Shown piece after piece: positions 27,410-36,954 of a stretch of DNA of 64,000 nt. Origin of the DNA: Microbacterium enclense (lineage in GTDB: Bacteria; Actinomycetota; Actinomycetes; Actinomycetales; Microbacteriaceae); contig NZ_KQ758471.1 of assembly GCF_001456955.1 (NCBI RefSeq), positions 276,704 to 340,703 on the forward strand, written 5' to 3'. The notes below the pieces were generated by a model, which saw only the letters and a list, made by a program, of their open reading frames with translations, made no database searches and was not told where the DNA came from. Every line of letters begins with the position of its first letter. Positions within the stretch are counted from its first letter, which is position 1. Made by a program: the position numbers and the translations under genes.

Positions 27410-27464
27410 ACCGCGCCCCGCGGCCGACCCGTGGAGCACCCCGCCGCCCCGCGGCCGACCCGTT

Positions 27465-27550
27465 GTGCACAACGGCAGGACTTCTTCGCGGCACGCCGAG
27501 CCGCGGGCGTCAGGCCCGGCGTGTCGCCCAAACTCCCTGCCGTTGTGCAC
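27465..27550. repeat. Family C palindrome, copy 2 (86 bp)
   Basis: The outer arms GTGCACAACGGCAGG and CCTGCCGTTGTGCAC pair perfectly over 15 bp; the inner arms are CACGCCGAGCC and GGCCCGGCGTG. The 55-bp spacer after copy 1 is repeated almost exactly after copy 2, so the copy 1–2 stretch arose by segmental duplication (141-bp period). Confidence 0.92.
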
Positions 27551-27635
27551 ACCGCGCCCCGCGGCCGACCCGTGGAGCACCCCGCCGCCCCGCGGCCGAC
27601 CCGTTGTGCACACCGCCGACCCGCGGCCGACCCGC

Positions 27636-27721
27636 GTGCACAACGGCCGGACTCCTCTGCGGCACGCCGAGCCGCGGGCGTCGGGCCCGGCGTGTCGGCC
27701 AAACTCCCTGCCGTCGTGCAC
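27636..27721. repeat. Family C palindrome, copy 3 (86 bp)
   Basis: Begins GTGCACAACGGCCGGACTCC and ends CTCCCTGCCGTCGTGCAC. Same orientation and length as copies 1 and 2. It lies 108 bp before the locus C start. Confidence 0.92.
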
Positions 27722-27769
27722 ACCGTCGCCCGGCGGCCCGCGGATGCGGCGGTCCTCCCCAGGCGCGAC

Positions 27770-27779
27770 CTGTCCACAG
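27770..27779 (+). promoter_or_regulatory. CTGTCCACAG box upstream of locus C gene
   Basis: Near-palindromic box 50 nt before the ATG at 27830. Same core as the boxes before the locus A, B and D genes. Confidence 0.5.
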
Positions 27780-27829
27780 ATCACTCCGACCGGTGCCTCG
27801 TCGCTCTGACGATCACGCAGCGTGGACGC

Positions 27830-28657
27830 ATGTGCGTCGGCGACTCGGCAATTCGTACGTTCAGCGAGCTGCGGAGCGCGGGGCGCTCCCGCCGGACGAT
27901 CGCGGCCGAAGTGGCATCCGGATCCCTCCTCCACCTGCGTCGTGGTGTCTACGCCGAACGCGGAACCTGCGAACCCGTCGTCGCGGCCGCCCGGCACGGG
28001 GGAACCCCCGCGTGCGTGACAGCAGCGAGGCACCTGGGTCTCTGGGTGCTCGAAGGAACGGACCAGATTCACGTGTGGATGCGCGAAGCCGGGCACGGCT
28101 ACCCGCACGACGGTTGCTCGTGCATCCTCCATTGGAGCGACATCCCCCTCGAGCGGGCCTTCGCGCCCCTCTCGATCGCCCACGTCCTCCGGCAGATCCT
28201 GCGGTGCCGCGGAGTCGAGCAGTTCTTCGTGGCCCTCGAATCCGCGTTGCGATTGCGGCTGCTGACCAGCGCGGACCGCGCCTGGCTGCACGACCACACG
28301 AATGCGCACGGGCGCGAGGCGCTCCGCTTGGCGCGGTCGGATGCCGATAGCGGACTCGAATCGCTCGTGCGGTGGCGCCTGCGGAATCGGCGTCTGCCCG
28401 TGCGAACGCAGGTGAGAGTCGTATCGGTGGGGCGCGTGGACCTCATCATCGGCGACGTGCTCATCGTCGAGGTCGATGGCGCGCCCTTCCATGACGGTGA
28501 GAGCCATCGCCACCGCGACCTCCGGCGCGACGCCCACGCCGCCGCGTGGGGGTTCATCACGCTGCGATTCGACTACGCGCTCGTCGTGCACGACTGGCCG
28601 ACGGTCGAAATGGCCATCCTGGCGTACGTCGACCGCGATCTGCACCTCGCGCGCTGA
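27830..28657 (+). CDS. AbiEi-like winged-helix / DUF559 (Vsr-like) nuclease-fold protein, locus C
   Basis: 275 residues and the clearest DUF559 member of the four. The winged-helix-like N-terminus (FSELRSAGRSRRTI to LLHLRRGVYAERG) is followed by CVTAARHLGLWVLEG. The nuclease-like core has E177 (LESLVRW), D204 (GRVDLII), E214-x-D216 (VEVDGAPFHD) and HRHRDLRRDAHAAAWGFITLRFDY. The ATG at 27830 is chosen because the longer in-frame reading runs through the 86-bp repeats. Palindromes flank it on both sides. Function unknown. Confidence 0.85.
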   Translation: MCVGDSAIRTFSELRSAGRSRRTIAAEVASGSLLHLRRGVYAERGTCEPVVAAARHGGTPACVTAARHLGLWVLEGTDQIHVWMREAGHGYPHDGCSCILHWSDIPLERAFAPLSIAHVLRQILRCRGVEQFFVALESALRLRLLTSADRAWLHDHTNAHGREALRLARSDADSGLESLVRWRLRNRRLPVRTQVRVVSVGRVDLIIGDVLIVEVDGAPFHDGESHRHRDLRRDAHAAAWGFITLRFDYALVVHDWPTVEMAILAYVDRDLHLAR

Positions 28658-28786
28658 CCTCCGGCGGCCAGATCGTCGTCCGGCGCGCGCCGGCGCACCC
28701 GCCGCGGAACCGACACCCGGGCCACCTCCACCGGAGCACACGACGCGAGATCGCCGTGCGGTGCAGCCACCGCCACCGCCACCGGC

Positions 28787-28872
28787 GAGCACAACGGCAG
28801 GACTCCTCACCGACACGCCGCCCCACGGCATCCACACCCCGCGCGCCACCGAAAACCACCGCCGTTGTGCAC
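28787..28872. repeat. Family C palindrome, copy 4 (86 bp)
   Basis: Begins GAGCACAACGGCAGGACTCC and ends CCGCCGTTGTGCAC. Outer arms are conserved but the interior has diverged. Only copy downstream of the locus C gene, in the 280-bp gap before ramB. Confidence 0.9.
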
Positions 28873-28937
28873 CCCGCACCCGCCACCGCACCCGCCGCGC
28901 ACCGACACCCCAGCCGCGGCCGTGCACGGGGGCGTGG

Positions 28938-30413
28938 TCACGACGGGGCGTGCGCCTGCAGGAACTCGTACAGCTCGGTGGTGTCGACGCCGGGGAACGC
29001 GCCCGTCGGCAGCGTCGCGAGCAGGGTCCGCGGCGTCCGCACGTTCGGCCAAGCCTGACCGCGCCAGGCGTTCTCGAGCTCGGCGGGCGCGCGACGGCAG
29101 CAGGTCTCGACCGAATGCCGCGACACGCCGCGGTTCGGAGTGTCGCGACCGCGGAACCACCGCGTGTCGTCGAAGCGCACGCCCACGCTCACCGAGTGCG
29201 CGCCCTCGCTCGACTGCTCCACGCGCGCGGTGCACCAATAGGTACCGTTCCCGGTGTCGGTGTACTGGTAGTACGGGTTGAAGAGGTCGTCCTCCTCGAA
29301 GACGACCCGGCTCGTCCAGCGGCGGCAGCACATCTGCCCCTCGATCGAGCCGAGGCGGTCGGTGGGGAAGTTCACGTCGTCGTTCTCGTACGCCTTCGTG
29401 ATCGTCCCCGACTCGTGCACCTTGAGGAAGTGCACCGGGATGCCGAGGTGCACGGTCGCGAGGTTGGTGAAGCGGTGCGCCGCGGTCTCGTACGACACCG
29501 CGTAGGCGTCGCGGAGGTCTTCGATGCTGATCGCGCGCCGCTCTTTCGCCTCGCGGAGCGCGGTGACGACGTGGGCCTCGGGCATGAGCAGCGCGCCGGT
29601 GAGGTAGTTCGTCTCGACGCGCTGGCGAAGGAACTCGTCGTAGCTCGTCGGCTCGCCGTGGCCGAGGATCCGGCTCGACAGCGCCTGCAGCACGGCCGCG
29701 CGCGGATCGCCCTTCGCGACCTTCGTCGAGAGGTAGAGCCGTCCGTTCTTGGCATCCGCGATGCTGCGCGTCGACGAGGGGAGGTCGGGCACGTAGTGCA
29801 GCGTGAAGCCGAGGTGGGCGGCGATGTCGCTCGCGCCGCGCTGGGTCAGCGGCCCGCCCGGGTGCGCGGTCGCTTCGAGCATTTCGGATGCCACGCGCTC
29901 GAGCTCCGGAAAATGATTGTCCTGCGTGCGCATGAGCCGTCGGAGCGCGACGTTCGCGCGTCGCGCCTCTTCCGGTGTCGCCGACCGCTCCTCGCGCAAG
30001 CGCTCGATCTCGGCCTGCAGCGCGAGCATCGCGGCGAGCGCCTCATCGGGCACCGACCGTCCGACACGGAACGGTGCGATGCCGAGGGCTTGGAAGGTCT
30101 GCCCCCGCATCGCTCGTTCGACCGACAGCTCGAGGGTGGCGCGGGCGTCGAGGGGCTCGGCATCCAGGATCTGATCGAGTCTGCAGTCCAACGCCCGCGC
30201 GATCGCCTGCAGCAGCGTGAGCTTCGCCTCCCGCCGACCGTTCTCGATCATCGACATCTGGCTCGGCGCGCGCCCGACCGCTCCGGCGAGATCGTCGAGG
30301 GTCATGCCGCGCGCGGTGCGCAGCTGGCGGATGCGGCGGCCGATGGTGAGGGTGTCCACCTCTTCATGGTCGAGCGAGAGGGGTGACGGAGAGATCGAGA
30401 CGCCGGTGTCCAT
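28938..30413 (-). CDS. ramB: RamB-type regulator of acetate/glyoxylate metabolism
   Basis: 491 residues. N-terminal XRE helix-turn-helix ([28 protein letters not shown]), a central ImmA/IrrE-related segment, and a C-terminal domain with [11 protein letters not shown] and [10 protein letters not shown]. RamB represses aceA and aceB in corynebacteria and mycobacterial homologues regulate icl. Divergent position next to aceA fits. Start 30413 ([10 protein letters not shown]); an upstream extension would cross the promoter. Confidence 0.9.
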   Translation of the reverse strand: MDTGVSISPSPLSLDHEEVDTLTIGRRIRQLRTARGMTLDDLAGAVGRAPSQMSMIENGRREAKLTLLQAIARALDCRLDQILDAEPLDARATLELSVERAMRGQTFQALGIAPFRVGRSVPDEALAAMLALQAEIERLREERSATPEEARRANVALRRLMRTQDNHFPELERVASEMLEATAHPGGPLTQRGASDIAAHLGFTLHYVPDLPSSTRSIADAKNGRLYLSTKVAKGDPRAAVLQALSSRILGHGEPTSYDEFLRQRVETNYLTGALLMPEAHVVTALREAKERRAISIEDLRDAYAVSYETAAHRFTNLATVHLGIPVHFLKVHESGTITKAYENDDVNFPTDRLGSIEGQMCCRRWTSRVVFEEDDLFNPYYQYTDTGNGTYWCTARVEQSSEGAHSVSVGVRFDDTRWFRGRDTPNRGVSRHSVETCCRRAPAELENAWRGQAWPNVRTPRTLLATLPTGAFPGVDTTELYEFLQAHAPS

Positions 30414-30435
30414 ACGCCAGAGTCTCACAGCCGCA

Positions 30436-30453
30436 GAAGATCGGGCGATCTTC
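30436..30453. promoter_or_regulatory. Palindromic operator between ramB and aceA
   Basis: GAAGATCG-GG-CGATCTTC, 8-bp arms, 23 nt before ramB and 90 nt before aceA. A further half-site GATCTTCGC lies near 30481. Likely the RamB (auto)regulatory site, although it differs from the corynebacterial RamB box. Confidence 0.6.
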
Positions 30454-30543
30454 ACATGGCCGGTGCGGTTTCGAGGCCTTGATCTTCGCTCACAGTGGTC
30501 GTCACGGGGCACCGCCGCCCCGGCATCCGAGAGGAGAACGCTC

Positions 30544-31860
30544 ATGACGATCCAGGCCACCCCCGCCCAGCAGCCCCTGCGTCCCGGCGACCAGACCGAG
30601 ACCGCCGATGAGATCCGCGCCGCGTGGGAGAACGACCCGCGGTGGGACGGCATCGAGCGCACATACTCGGCGGAGGACGTCATCCGCCTCCGCGGCAGCG
30701 TCCGCGAGGAGGCGACGCTCGCCCGCCGCGGCGCCGAGAACCTGTGGAACCTCATCCACACCGAGGAGTACGTCCGTGCGCTCGGCGCCTACACGGGCGG
30801 CCAAGCCGTGCAGCAGGTGCGCGCGGGACTCAAGGCCATCTACCTCAGCGGCTGGCAGGTCGCTGCCGACGGCAACCTGGCCGGCCAGACCTACCCCGAT
30901 CAGAGCCTGTACCCGGCCAACAGCGTGCCGGCCGTCGTCCGCCGCATCAACAACGCCCTGCTGCGGCAGGACCAGATCGAACGCGCCGAGGGCGAGGTGA
31001 CGCAGGACTGGCTCGCCCCCATCGTGGCGGATGCCGAGGCCGGCTTCGGCGGTCCGCTCAATGCCTACGAGCTCGCGCAGTCGCTGATCGCGGCGGGGGC
31101 CGCCGGCATCCATTGGGAGGACCAGCTCGCGAGCGAGAAGAAGTGCGGCCACCTGGGCGGCAAGGTGCTCGTGCCCATTCAGCAGCACATCCGCACGCTC
31201 AACGCCGCGCGGCTCGCCGCCGATGTCGCCGGAGTGCCGACCGTGATCATCGCGCGCACCGACGCGCTGGCCGCCGACCTGCTCACGAGCGACGTCGACG
31301 AGCGCGACCGGGAGTTCCTCACCGGCGAGCGCACGAGCGAGGGCTTCTACCGCGTGCGTCCTGGATTGGATGCCGTGATCGCCCGCGGCCTCGCCTTCGC
31401 GCCCCACGCCGACCTGCTGTGGGTCGAGACCGGCGAGCCCGACATCGAGCTGGCCCGCCGCTTCGCCGAGGCCATCCACGCCCGCTACCCCGGCAAGAAG
31501 CTCGCCTACAACTGCTCGCCGAGCTTCAACTGGAAGCGCCACCTCGACGATGCGCAGATCGCGACGTTCCAGGCGGAGCTGGCGGCGATGGGCTACGCCT
31601 TCCAGTTCATCACGCTGGCGGGGTTCCACGCCGTGAACCACTCGATGTTCGACCTCGCCCGCGGCTACGCCGAACGCGCCATGAGCGCGTACGTCGAGCT
31701 GCAGGAGGCCGAGTTCGCCGCCGAAGCCGTCGGCTACACCGCGACGCGCCACCAGCGCGAAGCGGGCACCGGCTACTTCGACGTCGTCTCGACCGCGCTC
31801 AACCCCGACAGCGCCACCCTGGCTCTCGCGGGTTCGACGGAGACCGCGCAGTTCCACTGA
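30544..31860 (+). CDS. aceA: Isocitrate lyase
   Basis: 438 residues with the catalytic [13 protein letters not shown] motif (Cys about 201), [11 protein letters not shown] upstream and [13 protein letters not shown] near the C-terminus. It splits isocitrate to glyoxylate and succinate. GAGGAG lies before the ATG at 30544. It pairs with aceB (same strand, 156 bp downstream) to form the glyoxylate shunt. Confidence 0.97.
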   Translation: MTIQATPAQQPLRPGDQTETADEIRAAWENDPRWDGIERTYSAEDVIRLRGSVREEATLARRGAENLWNLIHTEEYVRALGAYTGGQAVQQVRAGLKAIYLSGWQVAADGNLAGQTYPDQSLYPANSVPAVVRRINNALLRQDQIERAEGEVTQDWLAPIVADAEAGFGGPLNAYELAQSLIAAGAAGIHWEDQLASEKKCGHLGGKVLVPIQQHIRTLNAARLAADVAGVPTVIIARTDALAADLLTSDVDERDREFLTGERTSEGFYRVRPGLDAVIARGLAFAPHADLLWVETGEPDIELARRFAEAIHARYPGKKLAYNCSPSFNWKRHLDDAQIATFQAELAAMGYAFQFITLAGFHAVNHSMFDLARGYAERAMSAYVELQEAEFAAEAVGYTATRHQREAGTGYFDVVSTALNPDSATLALAGSTETAQFH

Positions 31861-31884
31861 CCGCCGCTCCGCGCTCTCCCTCCA

Positions 31885-31985
31885 CCCGGCGCCCCGGCCG
31901 CGCGACAACACCTCGCGCTGCGGCCGCGGGACACCACCCGGCGCCAGGCCGCGCGACAACACCTCGCGCCCCGGCCGCGCGCCCC
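31885..31985. repeat. 52-bp direct repeat, about two units, between aceA and aceB
   Basis: CCCGGCGCC…GGCCGCGCGACAACACCTCG begins at 31885 and again at 31937. GC-rich and non-coding. It may affect aceA–aceB read-through. Confidence 0.75.
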
Positions 31986-32016
31986 CTCGTCACCGACTCG
32001 GAAGAAGGCCACGACC

Positions 32017-33690
32017 ATGACACTCATCACCTCTCCCCCGCCCACCTCGACCCGCGCGGACTCCGGAGGATCCCGGATGCCGAGCACTCCGGCATCCATC
32101 CCCCACCTGCGCCTCGAGCGGCCCCTCGACGGACGGGATGCCGAGATCCTCACCCCCGCCGCGACCGCGTTCCTCACCGAGCTGCACGACCGCTTCGCCC
32201 GGCGCCGACACGACCGGCTCGCCGCGCGCCTGCGTCACCGGTTCGAGATCGGCAACGGCGACGACCCGCACTTCCGTGCCGACACCGCGCATATCCGGGA
32301 CGACCCGTCGTGGCGCGTGGCCGGAGCGGGCCCGGGCCTCGAGGACCGCCGCGTCGAGATCACCGGACCCACCGACCCCAAGATGACGATCAACGCGCTG
32401 AACTCCGGCGCGCGGGTGTGGCTCGCCGACCAGGAGGATGCCACCAGCCCCACCTGGCGCAACGTCATCGGCGGGCAGCTCTCGCTGTTCGACGCCATTC
32501 GCGGTCGGCTGTCGTTCACGAGCCCCGAGGGCAAGCGCTACGAGGTCACCGCCGAGCGCACCCCCACGATCGTGATGCGCCCGCGCGGGTGGCACCTCCC
32601 CGAGAAGCACGTGACCTTCACCGATCGCGCAGGGCGCGAGCTGCCGGCATCCGGATCGCTCGTCGACTACGGGCTCTACGTCTTCCACAACGCGCACGCC
32701 CTGATCGAGGCGGGCCGGGGGCCCTACTTCTACCTGCCGAAGATCGAGTCGGCCGAGGAGGCACGGCTCTGGGATGACGTGTTCTCGTTCACCGAGGAGC
32801 GTCTGGGGCTGGCGCACGGGACCATCCGGGCGACCGTGTTGATCGAGACGCTGCCCGCGGCGTTCGAGATGGAGGAGATCCTCTTCGCCCTGCGAGACCA
32901 CTGCGCGGGCTTGAACGCCGGGCGCTGGGACTACATCTTCTCGATCATCAAGACCTACCGCGGGCGCGGGGCGCGGTTCGTGCTCCCCGACCGCAGCGAG
33001 GTGACGATGACGGTGCCGTTCATGCGGGCGTACACCGAACTGCTCGTGCAGACGTGCCACAAGCGCGGCGCCTATGCGATCGGCGGCATGAGCGCGTTCA
33101 TCCCCAACCGCCGTCGTCCCGAGGTGACACAGGCGGCGTTCGAGAAGGTCGCCGCCGACAAGCGGCGCGAGGCCGGCGACGGCTTCGACGGCACGTGGGT
33201 GGCGCACCCCGACCTCATCCCGGTGGCCCGGGCCGAGTTCGACGCGGTGCTCGGCGATGCGCCGAACCAGCTCGAGCGCACCCGTGGGGAGGTCTTCGTC
33301 GACCCCGCCGACCTGCTCGACCTGCGCATCGGCCTGCCGATCACCAGGGCAGGCGTGCGTGGCAACGTGTCGGTCGCGATCCGCTACGTCGAGGCGTGGT
33401 TGCGGGGCCTGGGGGCCGTCGCGATCGACGACCTCATGGAAGACGCCGCCACCGCCGAGATCTCGCGCTCGCAGATCTGGCAGTGGATCCATCAGGACCG
33501 CGAGACCGCCGAGGGGGATGCCATCACCCGCGCCTTCGTCGAGGGACTCGTGGAAGACGTGCTCGCCGAGGCGCACCGTTTCGACGGCGACCGCTTCGAC
33601 GACGCCGCCGAGGTGTTCCGCGACGTCGCGTTGCGCGAGGAGTTCCCGGCGTTCCTGACGGTGCCGGCGTACGCGAGATACCTCGACTGA
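32017..33690 (+). CDS. aceB: Malate synthase A
   Basis: 557 residues, normal for isoform A. It has GPTDPKMTINALNSGA, LADQEDATSPTW, VMRPRGWHLPEKH, YLPKIESAEEARLW and GRWDYIFSIIKT, which include the acetyl-CoA and Mg-binding regions. It condenses glyoxylate with acetyl-CoA to malate. It may share control with aceA, though the 156-bp gap leaves room for its own promoter. Confidence 0.97.
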   Translation: MTLITSPPPTSTRADSGGSRMPSTPASIPHLRLERPLDGRDAEILTPAATAFLTELHDRFARRRHDRLAARLRHRFEIGNGDDPHFRADTAHIRDDPSWRVAGAGPGLEDRRVEITGPTDPKMTINALNSGARVWLADQEDATSPTWRNVIGGQLSLFDAIRGRLSFTSPEGKRYEVTAERTPTIVMRPRGWHLPEKHVTFTDRAGRELPASGSLVDYGLYVFHNAHALIEAGRGPYFYLPKIESAEEARLWDDVFSFTEERLGLAHGTIRATVLIETLPAAFEMEEILFALRDHCAGLNAGRWDYIFSIIKTYRGRGARFVLPDRSEVTMTVPFMRAYTELLVQTCHKRGAYAIGGMSAFIPNRRRPEVTQAAFEKVAADKRREAGDGFDGTWVAHPDLIPVARAEFDAVLGDAPNQLERTRGEVFVDPADLLDLRIGLPITRAGVRGNVSVAIRYVEAWLRGLGAVAIDDLMEDAATAEISRSQIWQWIHQDRETAEGDAITRAFVEGLVEDVLAEAHRFDGDRFDDAAEVFRDVALREEFPAFLTVPAYARYLD

Positions 33691-33700
33691 GTTCGGGAAC

Positions 33701-33735
33701 GGCGCCCCTTCCGCGCGATCGACGGAGGGGGCGCC
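33701..33735. terminator. Terminator after aceB
   Basis: Stem GGCGCCCCTTCCG / CGGAGGGGGCGCC with a 9-nt loop, 10 nt after the aceB stop. No T-run. Confidence 0.7.
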
Positions 33736-33860
33736 GTGGCGCGCGGGGGCACGGGGGCGCGCGGCGCGCGGGACCGGGGTGCCGAGGCGCGCGGGGGCGC
33801 GGGGGCGCGGGGGCGCGGGGCCGGGGTGCCGTGGGGCGCGGGGGCGCGGGGCCGTGGCAT
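33736..33860. repeat. G-rich slippage tract
   Basis: Near-repeats of GGCGCGGGGGCGCGGGGGCG with frequent G4–G5 runs on the plus strand, between aceB and the ClC gene. The runs could form G-quadruplexes. Non-coding. Confidence 0.65.
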
Positions 33861-33911
33861 ACAGGCGCGCCGGCAGCCGTGGCGGGGCCGACCGCTGCCC
33901 GGCGGGTCGCC

Positions 33912-35204
33912 CTACGCCCGCGAGGGATCGACCGGCGCGAAACCGCGCAGGCTCTCACGCGAGGTCAGCCGCGAGGCGGCGAGCGAGCCCGCCACGGCGA
34001 GGAAGATCGGCAGCAGCAGCGTGAACCCGGTGTCGGTGAACTCGATGACGAGCGCGATCGCGGTGAACGGGGCCCGCATATTGGATGCCAAGAACGCCGC
34101 CGCCGCGACGATCGCCAGGGCCGTGCCGTCGGCTCCGGGCCAGACGAACGCCCATCCCGCCGCCGCGGCGGCACCGAGGGCCGAGCCGATCGCGACCGAC
34201 GGCTGCAGCGTGCCGCCGATGGCCCCGGCTCCGAGCGAGACGGTCGTCGCGACGTACTTCAGCGCGGCCAGCGCGATCAGCAGCAGCGCCGGCTGCGACA
34301 GATCGAATCCCGCCGCGGCGAGCGCCCGACCGTTGCCGAGCACGAGGGGGAAGACCGTGCCGAGGGCACCGACGGCGGTGAAGACGAGCGGCAGCGCGAC
34401 GAGCAGTCCCCATCCCTCGGGGCGGAACCGCGCGAGCTTCTTCGTCACGGTCGAGAAACTCGTCGCGCCCCACCCCATGAGCGGGCCGATGAGGATCGCC
34501 GCGACGATGAGCGACGCGTTCACGTCGACGGATGCCACGGTGTACAGCGAGCCGTCGCCGACGAGCGGACGCGCGACGAGGGTGGCGATCGAGCTCGCGG
34601 CCAGCGCGACCACCGCGGCGCCGACGCTGAACTGGGCGAGCAGGATCTCGATCGCGAAGAGCGCGCCGCCCAGCGGCACGTTGTAGACCGCCGCGAGACC
34701 CGCCCCGGCTCCCGCGGCGATGAGGATCCGGCACCAGCGGGCATCGAGACGCAACCAGCGCACGAGCTTCGAACTCGCCATGGCCGACAGTTCGCGCGGC
34801 GCGACCTCCTTGCCGATCGAGGCACCCAGGGCGACCGAGCCCACCTGCAGGATCGTGTCGGCGAGCGTCTCCCACCACGGCATCCTCGCCCCGTCGACGC
34901 CCTGCTCGACGGTCGCGATGCGTCGGCCGAAGCGGCGGAGCAGATACCACCCGACGCCGGCGGCGACACCCGCTCCGCCCACCGTGACGATCGGCAGCCA
35001 CCAGGGGTCGGGGTACGCGAGGCCGTCGAGGAACGGTCCCTCCTCGTGACCCCACACGAGGTGTTCCAGACCGTGCACGATCCACACCAGAAGGAGCACC
35101 GCGACGCCTGCGGCCACGCCCACGAGCGCGGTGGCGAGGCCCAGCCGGAGCAGGAAACCGAGCCCGCGGCGTCGGGAGCGCAGGGGGTCGGCGGGGGCTG
35201 TCAC
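33912..35204 (-). CDS. ClC-family chloride channel / H+-Cl- antiporter
   Basis: 430 residues with about 10–12 membrane helices. ClC selectivity segments include SIGKEVAPRELSAM (the G-K-E-x-x-P region with the gating Glu) and AGAIGGTLQPSVAIGSALG. GTG 35204 (MTAPADPLRSRRRG) is preferred to an earlier ATG that would add hydrophilic residues. No cytosolic CBS domain. Likely role in acid or chloride homeostasis. Confidence 0.88.
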   Translation of the reverse strand: MTAPADPLRSRRRGLGFLLRLGLATALVGVAAGVAVLLLVWIVHGLEHLVWGHEEGPFLDGLAYPDPWWLPIVTVGGAGVAAGVGWYLLRRFGRRIATVEQGVDGARMPWWETLADTILQVGSVALGASIGKEVAPRELSAMASSKLVRWLRLDARWCRILIAAGAGAGLAAVYNVPLGGALFAIEILLAQFSVGAAVVALAASSIATLVARPLVGDGSLYTVASVDVNASLIVAAILIGPLMGWGATSFSTVTKKLARFRPEGWGLLVALPLVFTAVGALGTVFPLVLGNGRALAAAGFDLSQPALLLIALAALKYVATTVSLGAGAIGGTLQPSVAIGSALGAAAAAGWAFVWPGADGTALAIVAAAAFLASNMRAPFTAIALVIEFTDTGFTLLLPIFLAVAGSLAASRLTSRESLRGFAPVDPSRA

Positions 35205-35257
35205 CCGCCCACGGTAGCCGACGCGCGTGACGCGGACGGGCGCGCTAGCGTGTGCGC

Positions 35258-35578
35258 ATGACGCCTCCCCCGCCACCCCGGTCCGGTGTCGACGTGCTCG
35301 GCATCATCGCACTGTGCCTCGCGAGTCTCATCGCATTGCCCACCCTGGCGGTGTTCCTCATCGGGCTCGTCCCCGAGATGAACGCGATCTGGTGGCTCGG
35401 CATCGTGCTCTACCCGCTCCTGGTGATCGACGGCGTGCTCGTGGTGGTGCTGGCCATGGTGGGGCTCGTGGTCGCGGTGAGGCGCCGCGGTCCGCGCGCG
35501 CTCTCGGTCATCGCGCTGGTGATCGGCATCCTGATGCTCGTCCCCCCGTTGCTGCTGGCGGTGGGATCGGCGATCTGA
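35258..35578 (+). CDS. Small multi-pass membrane protein
   Basis: 106 residues with three hydrophobic segments (VLGIIALCLASLIALPTLAV, IVLYPLLVIDGVLVVVLAMV, VIALVIGILMLVPPLLLAV) after a short Pro-rich N-terminus. No family recognised. It lies just upstream of aspC on the same strand, 39 bp apart, possibly co-transcribed. Confidence 0.7.
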   Translation: MTPPPPPRSGVDVLGIIALCLASLIALPTLAVFLIGLVPEMNAIWWLGIVLYPLLVIDGVLVVVLAMVGLVVAVRRRGPRALSVIALVIGILMLVPPLLLAVGSAI

Positions 35579-35617
35579 CCCTCGGCGCGCCGGGGGCGAA
35601 ACAGTAGGCTCGGGACC

Positions 35618-36817
35618 GTGACTTCCCGTGCCCCGCTCTCTCGCAAGCTGTCCGCCATCGCCGAGTCCGCGACCCTCAAGGTCGACGCCAAGGCCAAGGC
35701 CCTCCAGGCCGCCGGCCGCCCGGTGATCTCGTATGCGGCGGGCGAGCCGGATTTCGCGACGCCGTCGTTCATCGTGGATGCCGCCGCCGAGGCGCTGCAG
35801 AACCCCGCGAACTACCGCTACACCCCCGCCGCCGGTCTGCCGGTGCTGCGCGAGGCGATCGCCGCCAAGACGCTGCGCGACTCGGGTCTCGAGGTCGCTC
35901 CGTCGCAGGTCATCGTGACCAACGGCGGCAAGCAGGCCGTGTACCAGGCGTTCCAGACCGTGGTGAACCCCGGCGACGAGGTGCTGCTGCCCGCGCCGTA
36001 CTGGACCACCTACCCCGAGGCGATCGCGCTGGCCGACGGCACGCCCGTGGAGGTCTTCGCCGGCGCCGACCAGGACTACAAGGTCACCGTCGCCCAGCTC
36101 GAGGCCGCCCGCACCGACAAGACGACGGTGCTCGTCTTCGTGTCGCCCTCGAACCCGACCGGCTCGGTCTACACGGCCGAGGAGACCGCCGAGATCGGCC
36201 GCTGGGCGCTCGAGCACGGCATCTGGGTCATCACCGACGAGATCTACCAGAACCTGACCTACGAGGGCGTGCGCGCCGTCTCGATCGTCGAGGCCGTTCC
36301 CGAACTCGCCGAGCAGACGATCCTGCTCAACGGCGTCGCGAAGACCTACGCCATGACCGGATGGCGCGTGGGCTGGATGGTGGGACCGGCGGATGCCATG
36401 AAGCTCGCCGCCAACCTGCAGTCGCACCTGTCGAGCAACGTCAACAACGTCGCGCAGCGCGCCGCGGCGGCAGCGCTCACCGGCCCGCAGGACGAGGTGG
36501 AGCAGTTCCGCCTGGCGTTCGACCGCCGTCGCAAGCTGATCGTGTCGGAGCTGTCGAAGATCGACGGCGTGCAGGTGCCCAACCCGCTCGGCGCGTTCTA
36601 CGTCTACCCCGACGTGCAGGGCCTGCTGAACCGTTCGTGGGGCGGGGTCACCCCGACCACGTCGCTGGAGCTCGCCGACCTCATCCTCGAGCAGGCCGAG
36701 GTCGCCGTCGTGCCGGGCGAGGCCTTCGGCCCGAGCGGCTACCTGCGTCTGTCGTACGCCCTCGGCGACGAGCAGCTCCTCGAGGGCGTCCAGCGCCTCC
36801 AGCGACTGTTCGCCTGA
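35618..36817 (+). CDS. aspC: Aspartate aminotransferase (class I PLP)
   Basis: 399 residues. Substrate/PLP landmarks are [49 protein letters not shown] and PLP-lysine motif [16 protein letters not shown]. The AspAT-1b type is normally found beside secE-nusG in actinobacteria; here it is 17 kb from them. The 56-bp family D palindrome begins 10 nt after its stop. Confidence 0.94.
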   Translation: MTSRAPLSRKLSAIAESATLKVDAKAKALQAAGRPVISYAAGEPDFATPSFIVDAAAEALQNPANYRYTPAAGLPVLREAIAAKTLRDSGLEVAPSQVIVTNGGKQAVYQAFQTVVNPGDEVLLPAPYWTTYPEAIALADGTPVEVFAGADQDYKVTVAQLEAARTDKTTVLVFVSPSNPTGSVYTAEETAEIGRWALEHGIWVITDEIYQNLTYEGVRAVSIVEAVPELAEQTILLNGVAKTYAMTGWRVGWMVGPADAMKLAANLQSHLSSNVNNVAQRAAAAALTGPQDEVEQFRLAFDRRRKLIVSELSKIDGVQVPNPLGAFYVYPDVQGLLNRSWGGVTPTTSLELADLILEQAEVAVVPGEAFGPSGYLRLSYALGDEQLLEGVQRLQRLFA

Positions 36818-36826
36818 GCCGCTCTC

Positions 36827-36890
36827 GCGCGAGTCGCCAGTATTTGTCGCTTCGGGCACCGATGAAGCGACAAATATTGGCGACTCGCGC
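36827..36890. repeat. Family D palindrome, left copy (64 bp, 56-bp core)
   Basis: Core 36831–36886. The arms GAGTCGCCAGTATTTGTCGC and the facing complement pair over 23 bp with one mismatch. Four more pairing bases on each side extend it to 64 bp. No T-run, so not a classic terminator, although it follows aspC. It matches the copy at 37847. Confidence 0.93.
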
Positions 36891-36905
36891 CTGAGGCGTT
36901 GAAGG

Positions 36906-36915
36906 CTGTGGAAAG
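36906..36915 (+). promoter_or_regulatory. CTGTGGAAAG box upstream of locus D gene
   Basis: Lies 39 nt before the start at 36955. It shares the CTGTGGA core with boxes before the other three genes of this type. Confidence 0.45.
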
Positions 36916-36954
36916 GGAACGGGGCGGTCTCGGCGAAGAAGACATGATCGGCGG

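Noticed and set aside
27324..27721. Three 86-bp repeats with spacers as a CRISPR array
   Set aside because: The repeats are too long and fully palindromic, the spacers are near-duplicates of each other, and no cas gene is present.
25664..28927. Minus-strand open frame of over 1,000 codons across the PucR and locus C genes
   Set aside because: Shadow frame. It reads through the 86-bp palindromes and both clear plus-strand genes, and has no recognisable domain.
36827..36890. Family D palindrome as merely the aspC terminator
   Set aside because: A matching element with the same length and orientation follows the next gene, and neither has a T-run. Termination may be a side effect, but it does not explain the conserved sequence.
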